From Cellulophaga sp. L1A9 (GTDB lineage Bacteria; Bacteroidota; Bacteroidia; Flavobacteriales; Flavobacteriaceae): a stretch of 64,000 bases of DNA. A program made the translations under genes and the position numbers. Shown in pieces: positions 45,102-53,704 of this stretch; positions within the stretch are counted from its first letter, which is position 1, and every line of letters begins with the position of its first letter. Where the stretch lies: NCBI RefSeq assembly GCF_009797025.1, contig NZ_CP047027.1, forward strand, positions 248,001 to 312,000. Reading direction: 5' to 3'. Below the pieces are notes generated by a model. The model did no database searches, was not told the DNA's origin, and saw only the letters and a program-made list of their open reading frames with translations.

Positions 45102-46967
45102 ATGAATCCTAATTTAAATGCTGAAATTATAGCTGTAATAGCGACAAATAATGATGATATTATATACAAGTTTAATGAAGGAGCCGAAACTTTACTCGGA
45201 TATTCTTCTTCTGAAATGATTGGTTTAAAAAAAACCATTTCTTTTCTTAAAGAAGATGAATTTGAAAATTTCAAAAATGATATAGCCATACGCTATACGC
45301 TGAAAAATTTAGATTTTAATCCTTATAAAATATTAGCCCAGAATGATGGCTATGATTCTCGGGAGTGGACGATTGTAAAAAAAGATGGCACTACATTTAT
45401 TGCACAATCTACACTTACTCCTGTAATAAATGAAAGTGGTCAAAGCAATGGCTGTATAAGAATATTTCGAGATATTACAGCACAAAAAAAAACAGAAATA
45501 GATCTTATACGCAGAAATCAGATCTTAAATTATGCTGAAAAAATAACCCAGATGGGCCATTGGCAACTAGACACCACTAATGATAACGTTATCTGGTCTA
45601 CCAACTTATTTAATATTTTTGGTGTTGATCTTAATGAAAAATTAAGTTTTCAGACCTACTTTAATTTAGTTCATCCAGACGATAAGGACACCGTTAATTC
45701 CTTCTTTGAAAAATCAATAAAGGACAAAAAATTTAATGAAATATTACATCGTATTATATTAACCGATGGCAAAACAAAAACAATTCAACTCCTCGGGGAC
45801 GTTATTACAGATAATGCAGGCAATGTCATAGAAATTATTGGAACCTGCCAAGATGTAACCGAGCAAAGAATGGCAGAAATAAAATTTAAAGGACTGCTTG
45901 AATCTGCTCCAGATGCGATGATTATAGTAAACGAACAGGGAAAAATACAGTTGGTAAATAACCAAGCCGAAAAATTATTTGGGTATCCGTCTCAAGAATT
46001 GATTAACGAACCAGTAGAATTATTACTTCCTAAAAGATATACAGAAACGCACGCCTCACATCGTGAGCTCTTTTTTAATATTCCCAAGACCAGAAAAATG
46101 GGAGAAGGAAAAGAACTCTTTGGTATTAATAAAAAAGGAACAGAAATACCCATTCAAATAAGCTTAAGTCCTCTTAAAACAGAAGAAGGTCTTCTTGTTT
46201 CTGCCGCAATTAGAGATATCACCTTTCAAAAAAAGGCAGAAAGAAAGATATTGGAAGCCAAAGGAGGTTTAGAAGTTTTGGCACATAAACTTACCGCAAA
46301 AAATATACAACTAGCAGATTTTGCGCAAATAACCTCTCACAATTTACGCGCTCCCGTTAGTAATTTAAATTCCTTGTTGGATTTTTATAAGGATGCAGAA
46401 ACAGAAGATGAAAAAACCTTATTATTTGAGAAATTTGAAAATGTCATAAACCACCTTACCACAACATTAAACACATTAATTGAGGCTTTAAAGGTAAAAG
46501 ACGAGAGCTCTAAAAAAATTGAAACTCTTGCGTTTAGTGAAATCCTAAAGAAAACACAAGAAATTCTTTCTGGTCAAATTTTAAAAACAAACGCAAAAAT
46601 TACGAGCGACTTTACTGAAAATCCAAATATTGAGTATAATAGCGTTTATTTAGAAAGTATTTTTCTTAATTTAGTAAGCAATGCTATAAAATATAAATCT
46701 GAAGATAGAACTCCAGAGATTTTTATACAGGCTAAGCGAGAAGAGGGTATCCTTAAACTCACGTTTAAAGATAATGGTCTTGGCATAAACTTAAAAAGAC
46801 ATGGTCATAAAATATTTGGATTAAATAAAGTATTTCATCGCCACCCTGATGCCAAAGGGGTTGGTTTATTTATGACTAAAGTACAGGTTGAATCTATGGG
46901 TGGGAAAATAACTGTAGAAAGTGACGTTAATGTAGGCTCTGTTTTCAGTATTAATTTTAATAAATAA
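45102..46967 (+). CDS. cytoplasmic multi-PAS sensor histidine kinase
   Basis: 621 aa with no signal peptide or membrane helix. Three PAS domains: about 5-130 (IIAVIATNNDDIIYKFNEGAETLLGYSS; ends VIRIFRDITAQKK-like), about 140-265 (NYAEKITQMGHWQLDTTND, GTCQDVTEQR), about 265-390 (LLESAPDAMIIVNEQGKIQLV, AAIRDITFQKKAE). HisKA variant with the His in FAQITSHNLRAPVSNL (about residue 413); HATPase_c with NLVSNAIKYKS, DNGLGI and GLFMTKVQVESMGGKI. The HNLRAP type is common in Bacteroidetes PAS kinases. Two bases before the response regulator, so a cognate pair. Confidence 0.93.
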   Translation: MNPNLNAEIIAVIATNNDDIIYKFNEGAETLLGYSSSEMIGLKKTISFLKEDEFENFKNDIAIRYTLKNLDFNPYKILAQNDGYDSREWTIVKKDGTTFIAQSTLTPVINESGQSNGCIRIFRDITAQKKTEIDLIRRNQILNYAEKITQMGHWQLDTTNDNVIWSTNLFNIFGVDLNEKLSFQTYFNLVHPDDKDTVNSFFEKSIKDKKFNEILHRIILTDGKTKTIQLLGDVITDNAGNVIEIIGTCQDVTEQRMAEIKFKGLLESAPDAMIIVNEQGKIQLVNNQAEKLFGYPSQELINEPVELLLPKRYTETHASHRELFFNIPKTRKMGEGKELFGINKKGTEIPIQISLSPLKTEEGLLVSAAIRDITFQKKAERKILEAKGGLEVLAHKLTAKNIQLADFAQITSHNLRAPVSNLNSLLDFYKDAETEDEKTLLFEKFENVINHLTTTLNTLIEALKVKDESSKKIETLAFSEILKKTQEILSGQILKTNAKITSDFTENPNIEYNSVYLESIFLNLVSNAIKYKSEDRTPEIFIQAKREEGILKLTFKDNGLGINLKRHGHKIFGLNKVFHRHPDAKGVGLFMTKVQVESMGGKITVESDVNVGSVFSINFNK

Positions 46968-46969
46968 AA

Positions 46970-47389
46970 ATGATTAAAAATTTTAATTTTTGTATTGTTG
47001 ATGACGATGACATTTATCAATTTACCATAAAAAAAACAATAAATTCCCTAGATCTAGCAAAAAATATCATTGCTTTTTCTGATGGGGAAGAGGCCTTAGA
47101 TTACATGATTAAAAACCTTCATAATGATGAAGAACTCCCTGATATTATCTTATTAGATATTAATATGCCAATAATGGATGGGTATCAATTTATGGAAGAA
47201 TACGTAAAAATTAAACCGAAATTAGGAAAAAAAATAACCATCTATATGGTCTCTTCATCTGTTGATCCAATAGATATTGAAAGAGCCAAAAGAATAAGTG
47301 AAATCTCAGACTACATTATTAAGCCTATAAAAAAAGGAAAGCTAAAATCTATTGTAGATAAGTTAATCATGGAAGACTCCATGGAGTAA
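46970..47389 (+). CDS. single-domain response regulator (CheY-like receiver)
   Basis: 139 aa, receiver domain only. Acidic pocket FCIVDDDDIYQF (Asp11-14), phospho-acceptor Asp63 in ILLDINMPIMDGYQF, switch Ser in YMVSSSVDP, and conserved Lys in DYIIKPIKKGKL. No output domain, so it signals by protein contact. It lies directly after the PAS kinase gene and is probably its phosphorylation target. Confidence 0.94.
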   Translation: MIKNFNFCIVDDDDIYQFTIKKTINSLDLAKNIIAFSDGEEALDYMIKNLHNDEELPDIILLDINMPIMDGYQFMEEYVKIKPKLGKKITIYMVSSSVDPIDIERAKRISEISDYIIKPIKKGKLKSIVDKLIMEDSME

Positions 47390-47543
47390 AGGAACCTCCC
47401 TATAAAGTCTGCTGCTGTGAGATTTTATGTTTCGATAGCATTAGTTAACTTCAAAGTACTAAGTTGTCGTATTTTTACTAAAAAAAGTACGTACTACACT
47501 AAAGTAGTGTTCCTCTTACTTGCAATTTCGCATCCCCTATAAA

Positions 47544-48065
47544 ATGATACAAAAGACTTTAATTGTAATTATCTTTTTTCTGGGTTTTACAGCACTGGGT
47601 CAAGAAACTCAAAAAGATACCACCGAAATTAGTAGCTACAATCGTCAGTTTAATTCCGAAAAACAAGTTTCTATTCGTGTTGGAGCCGGAATTCAAAAAT
47701 CATTTTATACCGAATTGGGGTTAGCGCTTCATACGTGTAATTATGGCGATACAGGATTTTTCTCTAATGATATCTATAGTGCTTTAGAATGGACTCCCAA
47801 TAAAGAAAAAGATATTTACGGGTTAAAAATTGGGTATGAGGTCAATGCTTATTTGTTAAATTTAGGTTTAGAAGCAAAATACCTAACAGACTTTAAGGAA
47901 CGAGATTTCGTTTTCACGCCAAAAATAGGTTTAGGCTTATATGGCGATGTAAATATTTTTTACGGATACACCATCTCCACAAGTAACAATCCTTTTTCAG
48001 GAAACATAGGCCGCCATCAACTCTCCATTGTATTAAACCTCAACAAGCACTTCTTAAGCGCTTAA
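47544..48065 (+). CDS. exported beta-barrel-like hypothetical protein
   Basis: ATG 47544 gives 173 aa (MIQKTLIVIIFFLGFTALGQ signal peptide); a TTG at 47520 would add eight residues. The mature part shows alternating strands with aromatic ends (VSIRVGAGIQKSFYTELGLA, YGLKIGYEVNAYLLNLGLEA, FTPKIGLGLYGDVNIFYGY, HQLSIVLNLNKHF), like a small 8-stranded outer-membrane barrel. Family unknown. Standalone. Confidence 0.7.
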   Translation: MIQKTLIVIIFFLGFTALGQETQKDTTEISSYNRQFNSEKQVSIRVGAGIQKSFYTELGLALHTCNYGDTGFFSNDIYSALEWTPNKEKDIYGLKIGYEVNAYLLNLGLEAKYLTDFKERDFVFTPKIGLGLYGDVNIFYGYTISTSNNPFSGNIGRHQLSIVLNLNKHFLSA

Positions 48066-48229
48066 TATTAAAAAAATAACTTTTCATTCTTAATTATAAG
48101 GAGGTAACTCATCTTAATGGAACTATAACCACTAGAAACTTTTGCGCTTAGATATACAGTCTATAAAATAATTTTAACCCTATGCCCTACTTACTACTAG
48201 ATTATTGATACCATCAAATAAACCCAAGA

Positions 48230-49513
48230 ATGAAAACTAAAATAAGCTTAAAAGAAGCTATATCAATTGGAATAGGCGGTATGGTGGGAGGCGGTATTTT
48301 TGCTGTACTTGGACTGGCTGTTTCTTTAGCTAAAGGCGGTACTCCAGTTTCTTTTTTAATTGCAGGATTAATCGCCTTAGTAACCTCTTATAGCTACGTA
48401 AAATTATCGCTAAAATACCCGAACAGAGGCGGCACCGTTAAATTTATAAATGAAGGATTTGGTAATGGAATTTTTAGTGGAGGCATAAACAATTTACTTT
48501 GGGTGAGTTACATTATTATGCTCGCATTATACGCCTCTGCTTTTGGTTCTTATGCACCTAATTTACTTCAATTAACAAGTGATAGGACTTTAGACGCTCA
48601 TATCTATGCTTCTTTTATTGTTGTACTTGCTACAGCTATTAACTACTATAGTATTTCTGTTGTTGGAAAAATAGAATCTTACGCTGTAATTATAAAGCTA
48701 ATCATCCTATTATCGTTTGCAGGTTTTGGTATTTACGGCTTATTTGGAAACCCGCATGTAGCACAGCTAGCACCAGAAAATTGGGAATCTCCATTTCACC
48801 TTCTTACTGCTGGAATGGTAATTTTCGTGGCCTATGAAGGTTTTGAATTAATAGCAAATGCTGCACCAGATATTGAAAACCCAGAGGTAAATATTCCAAA
48901 AGCATATTATTGGTCCGTATTGTTTGTAGTAGCACTCTACATCATAATAGCAACAATAACTGTAGGTTCCTTAGCGTTTGGTGAAATTGCTACTGCCCAA
49001 GATTATGTATTAGCAGAGGCCGCAAAACCAATGCTAGGGAAAGTAGGGTTTACCATCATTACTATAGCTGCATTAATTTCGACATTCTCTGCCATAAACG
49101 CCTCTCTGTATGGCGGAAGTAGCGTAAATTATGAACTTGCAGAGGATGATGAGCTTCCTAATGAATTTCTTCACAAAATATGGAATCAGCCTATTGGCTT
49201 ATTTATTACCGCAATAGCAACCCTAATAGCTGTAAACACTTTAAAGCTAGAAAGTATATCAACCGCAGGTAGTGTTGGGTTTTTATTAATATTTGCTGTG
49301 GTAAATTATACAGGGTTTAAATTATCTAAGGAAATAGAAGGCAAAAAAAGCATACCACTCTTGGGCACTATCTCCTGTTTTGGTGCCATGATAGCCTTAC
49401 TAATTCAACATTATACCGTTAGTAAAATTGATGTATTTATCGCACTTGGTATTATCGCTTTTTGTTTTACAATAGAATATCTCTACAAAAAAACAGCGCA
49501 TAAAAAAATCTAA
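48230..49513 (+). CDS. APC-superfamily amino acid permease
   Basis: 427 aa with 12 predicted membrane helices. The first helix has the substrate-binding glycine motif of the family, ISIGIGGMVGGGIFAVLG. Others: YPNRGGTVKFINEGFGNGIF, VIFVAYEGFELIANAAPDIENP (helix 6 region) and STFSAINASLYGGS. It should import an amino acid or related amine with protons or by exchange; the substrate cannot be told. Standalone gene. Confidence 0.9.
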   Translation: MKTKISLKEAISIGIGGMVGGGIFAVLGLAVSLAKGGTPVSFLIAGLIALVTSYSYVKLSLKYPNRGGTVKFINEGFGNGIFSGGINNLLWVSYIIMLALYASAFGSYAPNLLQLTSDRTLDAHIYASFIVVLATAINYYSISVVGKIESYAVIIKLIILLSFAGFGIYGLFGNPHVAQLAPENWESPFHLLTAGMVIFVAYEGFELIANAAPDIENPEVNIPKAYYWSVLFVVALYIIIATITVGSLAFGEIATAQDYVLAEAAKPMLGKVGFTIITIAALISTFSAINASLYGGSSVNYELAEDDELPNEFLHKIWNQPIGLFITAIATLIAVNTLKLESISTAGSVGFLLIFAVVNYTGFKLSKEIEGKKSIPLLGTISCFGAMIALLIQHYTVSKIDVFIALGIIAFCFTIEYLYKKTAHKKI

Positions 49514-49873
49514 TGGCCTAAAGAACTGATTTTAAAAGAAAATAAGATGAGGCATTTATAGCTTTTCCTTTTTAGTACCTTGTTCTTTAGCTACAGTCCC
49601 TCAACTAAAAAATATAAAAAGAAACGCCACGATACACCACTATAATGCTACTTTCTTTCAAATAACACTAGCCTTAAAGACTTTAAAAAGAATATAAAAT
49701 ATGCTAAAAAAATAGTAAGAAGTAAGAAAAAACTAACTTCAATATAATTAGAGGCAATTTGAACGATTATCCAAATAAAAAACCGAATTTAAAAATCTCT
49801 AAGCAAAAATAAAAAAGCATATCCTTCCACATTTTTATTAATTTAGAGCTGCTAGTAACTAAATACAAAATTC
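49514..49873. other. 360-bp intergenic region
   Basis: AT-rich spacer between permease and acetyltransferase genes. I see no gene, repeat or strong hairpin. Confidence 0.45.
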
Positions 49874-50386
49874 ATGTATAAGGAATTTCAAACAGAACGC
49901 TTATGGATAAAACCAACTTTAAAACCGGACGCTGAATTGATTTATCAACTCATGAATACGCCTAAATTCATACAATATATAGGAGATAGAGGTATTAGTA
50001 CCATTGAAGATGCTGAAAAATATATTCAAGACATAATGCTTCCTCAATTAGATTCACTTGGTTATTCTAGCTATACGATTAGCAGAAAACTGAACGGTGA
50101 CAAAATTGGCACATGCGGTCTTTACAACCGGGAAGGCCTTGACGGAATAGATATAGGCTTTGGCCTCTTACCTGGGTATGAAGGTTTAGGTTACGCGTAT
50201 GAAGCTACACATGAAATACTAAAAGCTGCTTTTGAAGTATTTGAGATTAAAGAACTTAAAGCAATTACATCGAAAGAGAACTTCTCCTCTCTAAAACTTT
50301 TAGAAAAATTAGGCTTAAAAAAGATTGGTGTAACAAATCTTCCAAATGACAGCAAGGAGTTATTACTTTATAAAATTGAAAAGTAA
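49874..50386 (+). CDS. GNAT-family N-acetyltransferase (RimJ/RimL type)
   Basis: 170 aa. Starts FQTERLWIKPTLKPDAELIYQLMN, typical of the RimJ/RimL branch; acetyl-CoA motif A in IDIGFGLLPGYEGLGYAYEA (short of the usual QGKGYA but same position), then EIKELKAITSKENFSSLKLLEKLGL and final LLYKIEK. Transfers acetyl from acetyl-CoA to an amino group of a protein or small molecule. Cytoplasmic. Target unknown. Confidence 0.9.
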   Translation: MYKEFQTERLWIKPTLKPDAELIYQLMNTPKFIQYIGDRGISTIEDAEKYIQDIMLPQLDSLGYSSYTISRKLNGDKIGTCGLYNREGLDGIDIGFGLLPGYEGLGYAYEATHEILKAAFEVFEIKELKAITSKENFSSLKLLEKLGLKKIGVTNLPNDSKELLLYKIEK

Positions 50387-50592
50387 AACGTTTATCGTTC
50401 TTTGTGACACAAGGTCAATTTTAGAAACTATAGTACTAGAATTCAAACGGAACTAGAAGCTAGCGAAAATTATTATTATATTTAATGAGAATTTAGAACG
50501 CTCTTACAAATTCTACAACCAAATACGATATTACTTACTTGGTACTGCACTAGCACAAGTACTATAAAACTTTATAAAAAATAATTTATTTT

Positions 50593-51618
50593 ATGGAATC
50601 ATCTGAACTTAAAAAAATCATTCAAGGAATTCCCAAAGCAGAACTTCATTTACATATTGAAGGAAGTTTTGAACCCGAGCTTATGTTCGAAATTGCCAAA
50701 AGAAATAATATAACACTAGATTATGACTCTGTAGCCTCCTTAAAAAAAGCCTATAAATTTAACAATCTTCAAGAGTTTTTAGACCTTTACTACATAGGTG
50801 CTCAAGTACTCCTCCATGAACAAGATTTTTATGATTTAACTTGGGCTTATCTTAAAAAAGTTCACAGTCAGAATGTAGTGCATGTTGAAGTGTTTTTTGA
50901 TCCACAAACGCATACGGATAGAGGTATTCCTTTCGAGGTTGTTATTAACGGTATCTATAAGGCCCTTGAAAAAGCTAAAGATGAATTAAACATTTCCTAT
51001 AAACTTATCATGTCTTATTTAAGACATTTGAGCGAAGAAGAAGCGTTTAAAACACTAGAATCTTCTTTGCCTTTTAAACATTGGATTGATGGGGTAGGTT
51101 TAGACTCCTCTGAGAAAGGAAATCCTCCTAGTAAATTTACCAAAGTATTTAAAGCTTCCGCAGATGAAGGTTATAAATTAGTCGCGCATGCAGGAGAAGA
51201 AGGCCCCGCTGAATACATTTGGGAAGCTCTTGACGTATTACATGTTCAAAGAATAGATCATGGAAATCGTTGTTTAGATGATGCTGTTTTGGTACAGCGC
51301 TTAATTCAAGAAAAAATAGGCCTAACCTTATGTCCGCTAAGTAATATAGCACTTAAAGTTATTCAGAAAATGCAGGACCATCCTGTATTAAAAATGCTCG
51401 ACAAAGGAATTTTAGCTACCATTCATTCAGACGATCCTGCATATTTTGGAGGATATATGAATGAAAATTATTATGAAACGGCTAAAGCTCTAAATCTAAA
51501 TAAGCACCATCTTATGCAGTTAGCCATTAATGCTTTTGAAGTAAGCTGGTTGGATCCTGAAACGAAAGAAAAACACATTTCTGAAGTCCAAAACTATTTC
51601 AGTGCGCTAAGCTCATGA
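50593..51618 (+). CDS. adenine/adenosine deaminase family enzyme, most like adenine deaminase
   Basis: 341 aa, amidohydrolase of the adenosine deaminase type. Zinc ligands in PKAELHLHIEGSFEPELMF (HxH), KLVAHAGEEGPAEYIWEAL (His and catalytic Glu), RIDHGNRCLDD (His) and HSDDPAYFGGYM (Asp). The SDDPAYFGGY form is typical of the Aah1/bacterial adenine deaminase subgroup rather than true adenosine deaminase, where SLNTDDP is usual. It should convert adenine to hypoxanthine and ammonia in purine salvage. Standalone gene. Confidence 0.9.
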   Translation: MESSELKKIIQGIPKAELHLHIEGSFEPELMFEIAKRNNITLDYDSVASLKKAYKFNNLQEFLDLYYIGAQVLLHEQDFYDLTWAYLKKVHSQNVVHVEVFFDPQTHTDRGIPFEVVINGIYKALEKAKDELNISYKLIMSYLRHLSEEEAFKTLESSLPFKHWIDGVGLDSSEKGNPPSKFTKVFKASADEGYKLVAHAGEEGPAEYIWEALDVLHVQRIDHGNRCLDDAVLVQRLIQEKIGLTLCPLSNIALKVIQKMQDHPVLKMLDKGILATIHSDDPAYFGGYMNENYYETAKALNLNKHHLMQLAINAFEVSWLDPETKEKHISEVQNYFSALSS

Positions 51619-52338
51619 TAGAAAACTAACTTCAGATACTTTCCCGTTAATCCTCTATTTTTTTATGCAATTACACGCACTAAAAAAACAACTTGATAAC
51701 GGGAAGGTATATTAAAGAACCTCAGCGTTTAAACTCAGACATTTTTTTAAATAAAACAGAAAAGAATGTTCTGATAAGGCTCTTCCCACTGATTAAAGAC
51801 TTTTTGACGCTAGACTAAAAGTAGCTAAGAATAATATTTAAAATACTTGAGGGAAATAATATCCAATGGAACTGCAAACCCTAAAGAGCTATCCAATTTT
51901 TAAAATAGCAAACTAACTTCTTCAAAGACAGCTTACCTTTCTCTAGGGAGGTACAAAACTGCACATAACTATTTTTGCTCCATACCCAAAGGAACAAAAT
52001 AAGAGTAGCCAAGCCAGATCAAATAGTGTTTAAAAGCCTAAGAGATCATCTGAAGGAAGCTACAGGGTAGAATCTCCTCAACCGGGTAATTTCTCCTCAC
52101 TACAGATAATCCTTTGCTCCAAGAATAAAAATTTTACAACTGATAATCAATTAGTTACAACATTACCATCTCTTTTCCGTAATAAAGGCATGCCGTTTGC
52201 ATTTTGTGTTCTGAACTTCTGAAATTATAAAAATTAACCTTTTTATCAGTTCCGGATCTCACGAAAAAACGAGTAGCAAAAGCTACAAGTTAATTAAAGT
52301 ACAGCACACGATACTAATTTTCTAATCTTAACTATATA
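51619..52338. other. 720-bp intergenic region
   Basis: A 9-bp inverted pair TTCCCGTTA (51641-51649) and TAACGGGAA (51697-51705) is the only structure I could see; its loop is long. There is no coding frame I would trust, and no recognisable remnant. Confidence 0.4.
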
Positions 52339-52704
52339 ATGATGATAAAATATATCCTAGTCCTAATATTTTCAACAAGTATACTCCAAGCACAAGATCG
52401 TCCCTATGCAACAACTTCAGATGTACAAGTAGGTGATGTTTTTGAAATAGGCAAACCAAAAACCAACACCTATAAGCACATAGATTTTCCTCGTGAAAAT
52501 TTTATTATCAAAAGAGGTGGAATCGCAAATTACAAACATCAAGAAGGAAAGTTAGTCGTCATAACTGCTATAAAAGAAAAAAAAGACGGCAGTACTCAAG
52601 TGAAAATAAAACGCAAGGACAGTGGTCGTTTTTTTGGTTCTCACACCCTCGTATCCGCAGATTTTAAAAAAGCGCTGACCTCTGGTGAGCTAAGGGCTAG
52701 ATAG
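52339..52704 (+). CDS. small exported hypothetical protein
   Basis: 121 aa with signal peptide MMIKYILVLIFSTSILQAQ (a second ATG at 52342 may be used). The mature part is basic: SDVQVGDVFEIGKPKTNTYKH, IIKRGGIANYKHQEGKLVVI, TQVKIKRKDSGRFFGSHTL. Short beta-rich module that may bind anionic partners; family not recognised. The next gene follows 89 bases later. Confidence 0.65.
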   Translation: MMIKYILVLIFSTSILQAQDRPYATTSDVQVGDVFEIGKPKTNTYKHIDFPRENFIIKRGGIANYKHQEGKLVVITAIKEKKDGSTQVKIKRKDSGRFFGSHTLVSADFKKALTSGELRAR

Positions 52705-52793
52705 ATTTTTTGTCCGTTAGTTCATAAAATCCATCTGGTGGCTTCACATTACAAAAAAAATAGTTTCCTATAAGAATAAAAACAAAGAATATC

Positions 52794-53435
52794 ATGTTTA
52801 CAAAACTTAAAATATCGCAACGCATATTAATATGCTTGGTACTTGCCATGGCATTTTTATTAGTTCTAGGTTCCAATCGGTTGGACCAAAGACATTTTTC
52901 GAACATACAAACTTCTGTGAATTCAGTATATAAAGACCGAGTCGTTGTTCAAAATTTTATTTATCAACTGACCAATATTATTCACGATAAGGAACTACAC
53001 CTTCTTCTAAAGGAGAACGATAAACCTAATTTATCTGAAAATAAAAAAGTAACGCAATTATTATCCGATTTTGGAACTACAAAACTGACTCCAAAAGAAT
53101 CGCACTTACTCGATCAGCTAAACCTACAATTCTCAAGCTTGCAGGAACTGGAACATAAATTTTCAGAAACTAACAATGGCTTATCCGAAAACCACAACAT
53201 AGCAACGATTAAAAAACTTAATGAAATAAGCTTAAGTCTAAATGGCTTGGCCAACATCCAGTTGGAGGAAAGCAAATTATTGACGCAACTTTCAAATAAA
53301 TCATTAGGCATGAATAACCTGCTTTCGAAACTTGAAATGGCTTTTTTAGTCATTATTGGAATTGCTATGCTGGCTTTAATATTTAATCCAATGAAATTAA
53401 TGCATGCCTATCCTGGCAAACCCTCCCAGAACTAG
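52794..53435 (+). CDS. four-helix-bundle sensor-like membrane protein (MCP_like, no output domain)
   Basis: 213 aa. N-terminal membrane helix (ILICLVLAMAFLLVLGS), about 130 residues of amphipathic helices (SVNSVYKDRVVVQNFIYQLT, LDQLNLQFSSLQELEHKF, LANIQLEESKLLTQLSNKSL), and a second membrane helix (FLVIIGIAMLALIF). This is the 4HB_MCP periplasmic sensor topology of chemoreceptors, but the protein ends about 15 residues past the second helix with no HAMP, kinase or methylation domain. It lies before a SulP transporter gene on the same strand, so it may modulate that transporter. A truncated receptor is an alternative. Confidence 0.7.
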   Translation: MFTKLKISQRILICLVLAMAFLLVLGSNRLDQRHFSNIQTSVNSVYKDRVVVQNFIYQLTNIIHDKELHLLLKENDKPNLSENKKVTQLLSDFGTTKLTPKESHLLDQLNLQFSSLQELEHKFSETNNGLSENHNIATIKKLNEISLSLNGLANIQLEESKLLTQLSNKSLGMNNLLSKLEMAFLVIIGIAMLALIFNPMKLMHAYPGKPSQN

Positions 53436-53538
53436 TGTACAAAAAAATGATCATAATAAGGCCAAAAAACGTTTGATTGGGGAAGAGCTTGGTTTTGATC
53501 CGTGTAAATTGAGATCATACATACATGTCCTATTTAAA

Positions 53539-53562
53539 GGCTATAGCTCTAGTGCTATAGCC
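53539..53562. terminator. perfect 9-bp hairpin after the sensor-like gene
   Basis: GGCTATAGC (53539-53547) and GCTATAGCC (53554-53562) with a 6-base loop. It lacks a T-run, so it may be a weak terminator or an RNA-stability element between the sensor-like and SulP genes. Confidence 0.5.
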
Positions 53563-53704
53563 CCTCAGCACTACAGAAAACAATAGGCCTTTAATTCACA
53601 ACTAAAAATCAAATACCATCCTTGAGATGAAACCGTCTAAAACAGTTTTAATCATGGTATTTGATCATACATTTTTTTGATTAAAAACAAATAACCAATA
53701 TATA

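Noticed and set aside
53404..53586. 60-aa plus-strand gene after the four-helix protein
   Set aside because: It overlaps the preceding gene and crosses the perfect 9-bp hairpin at 53539-53562; composition is not protein-like.
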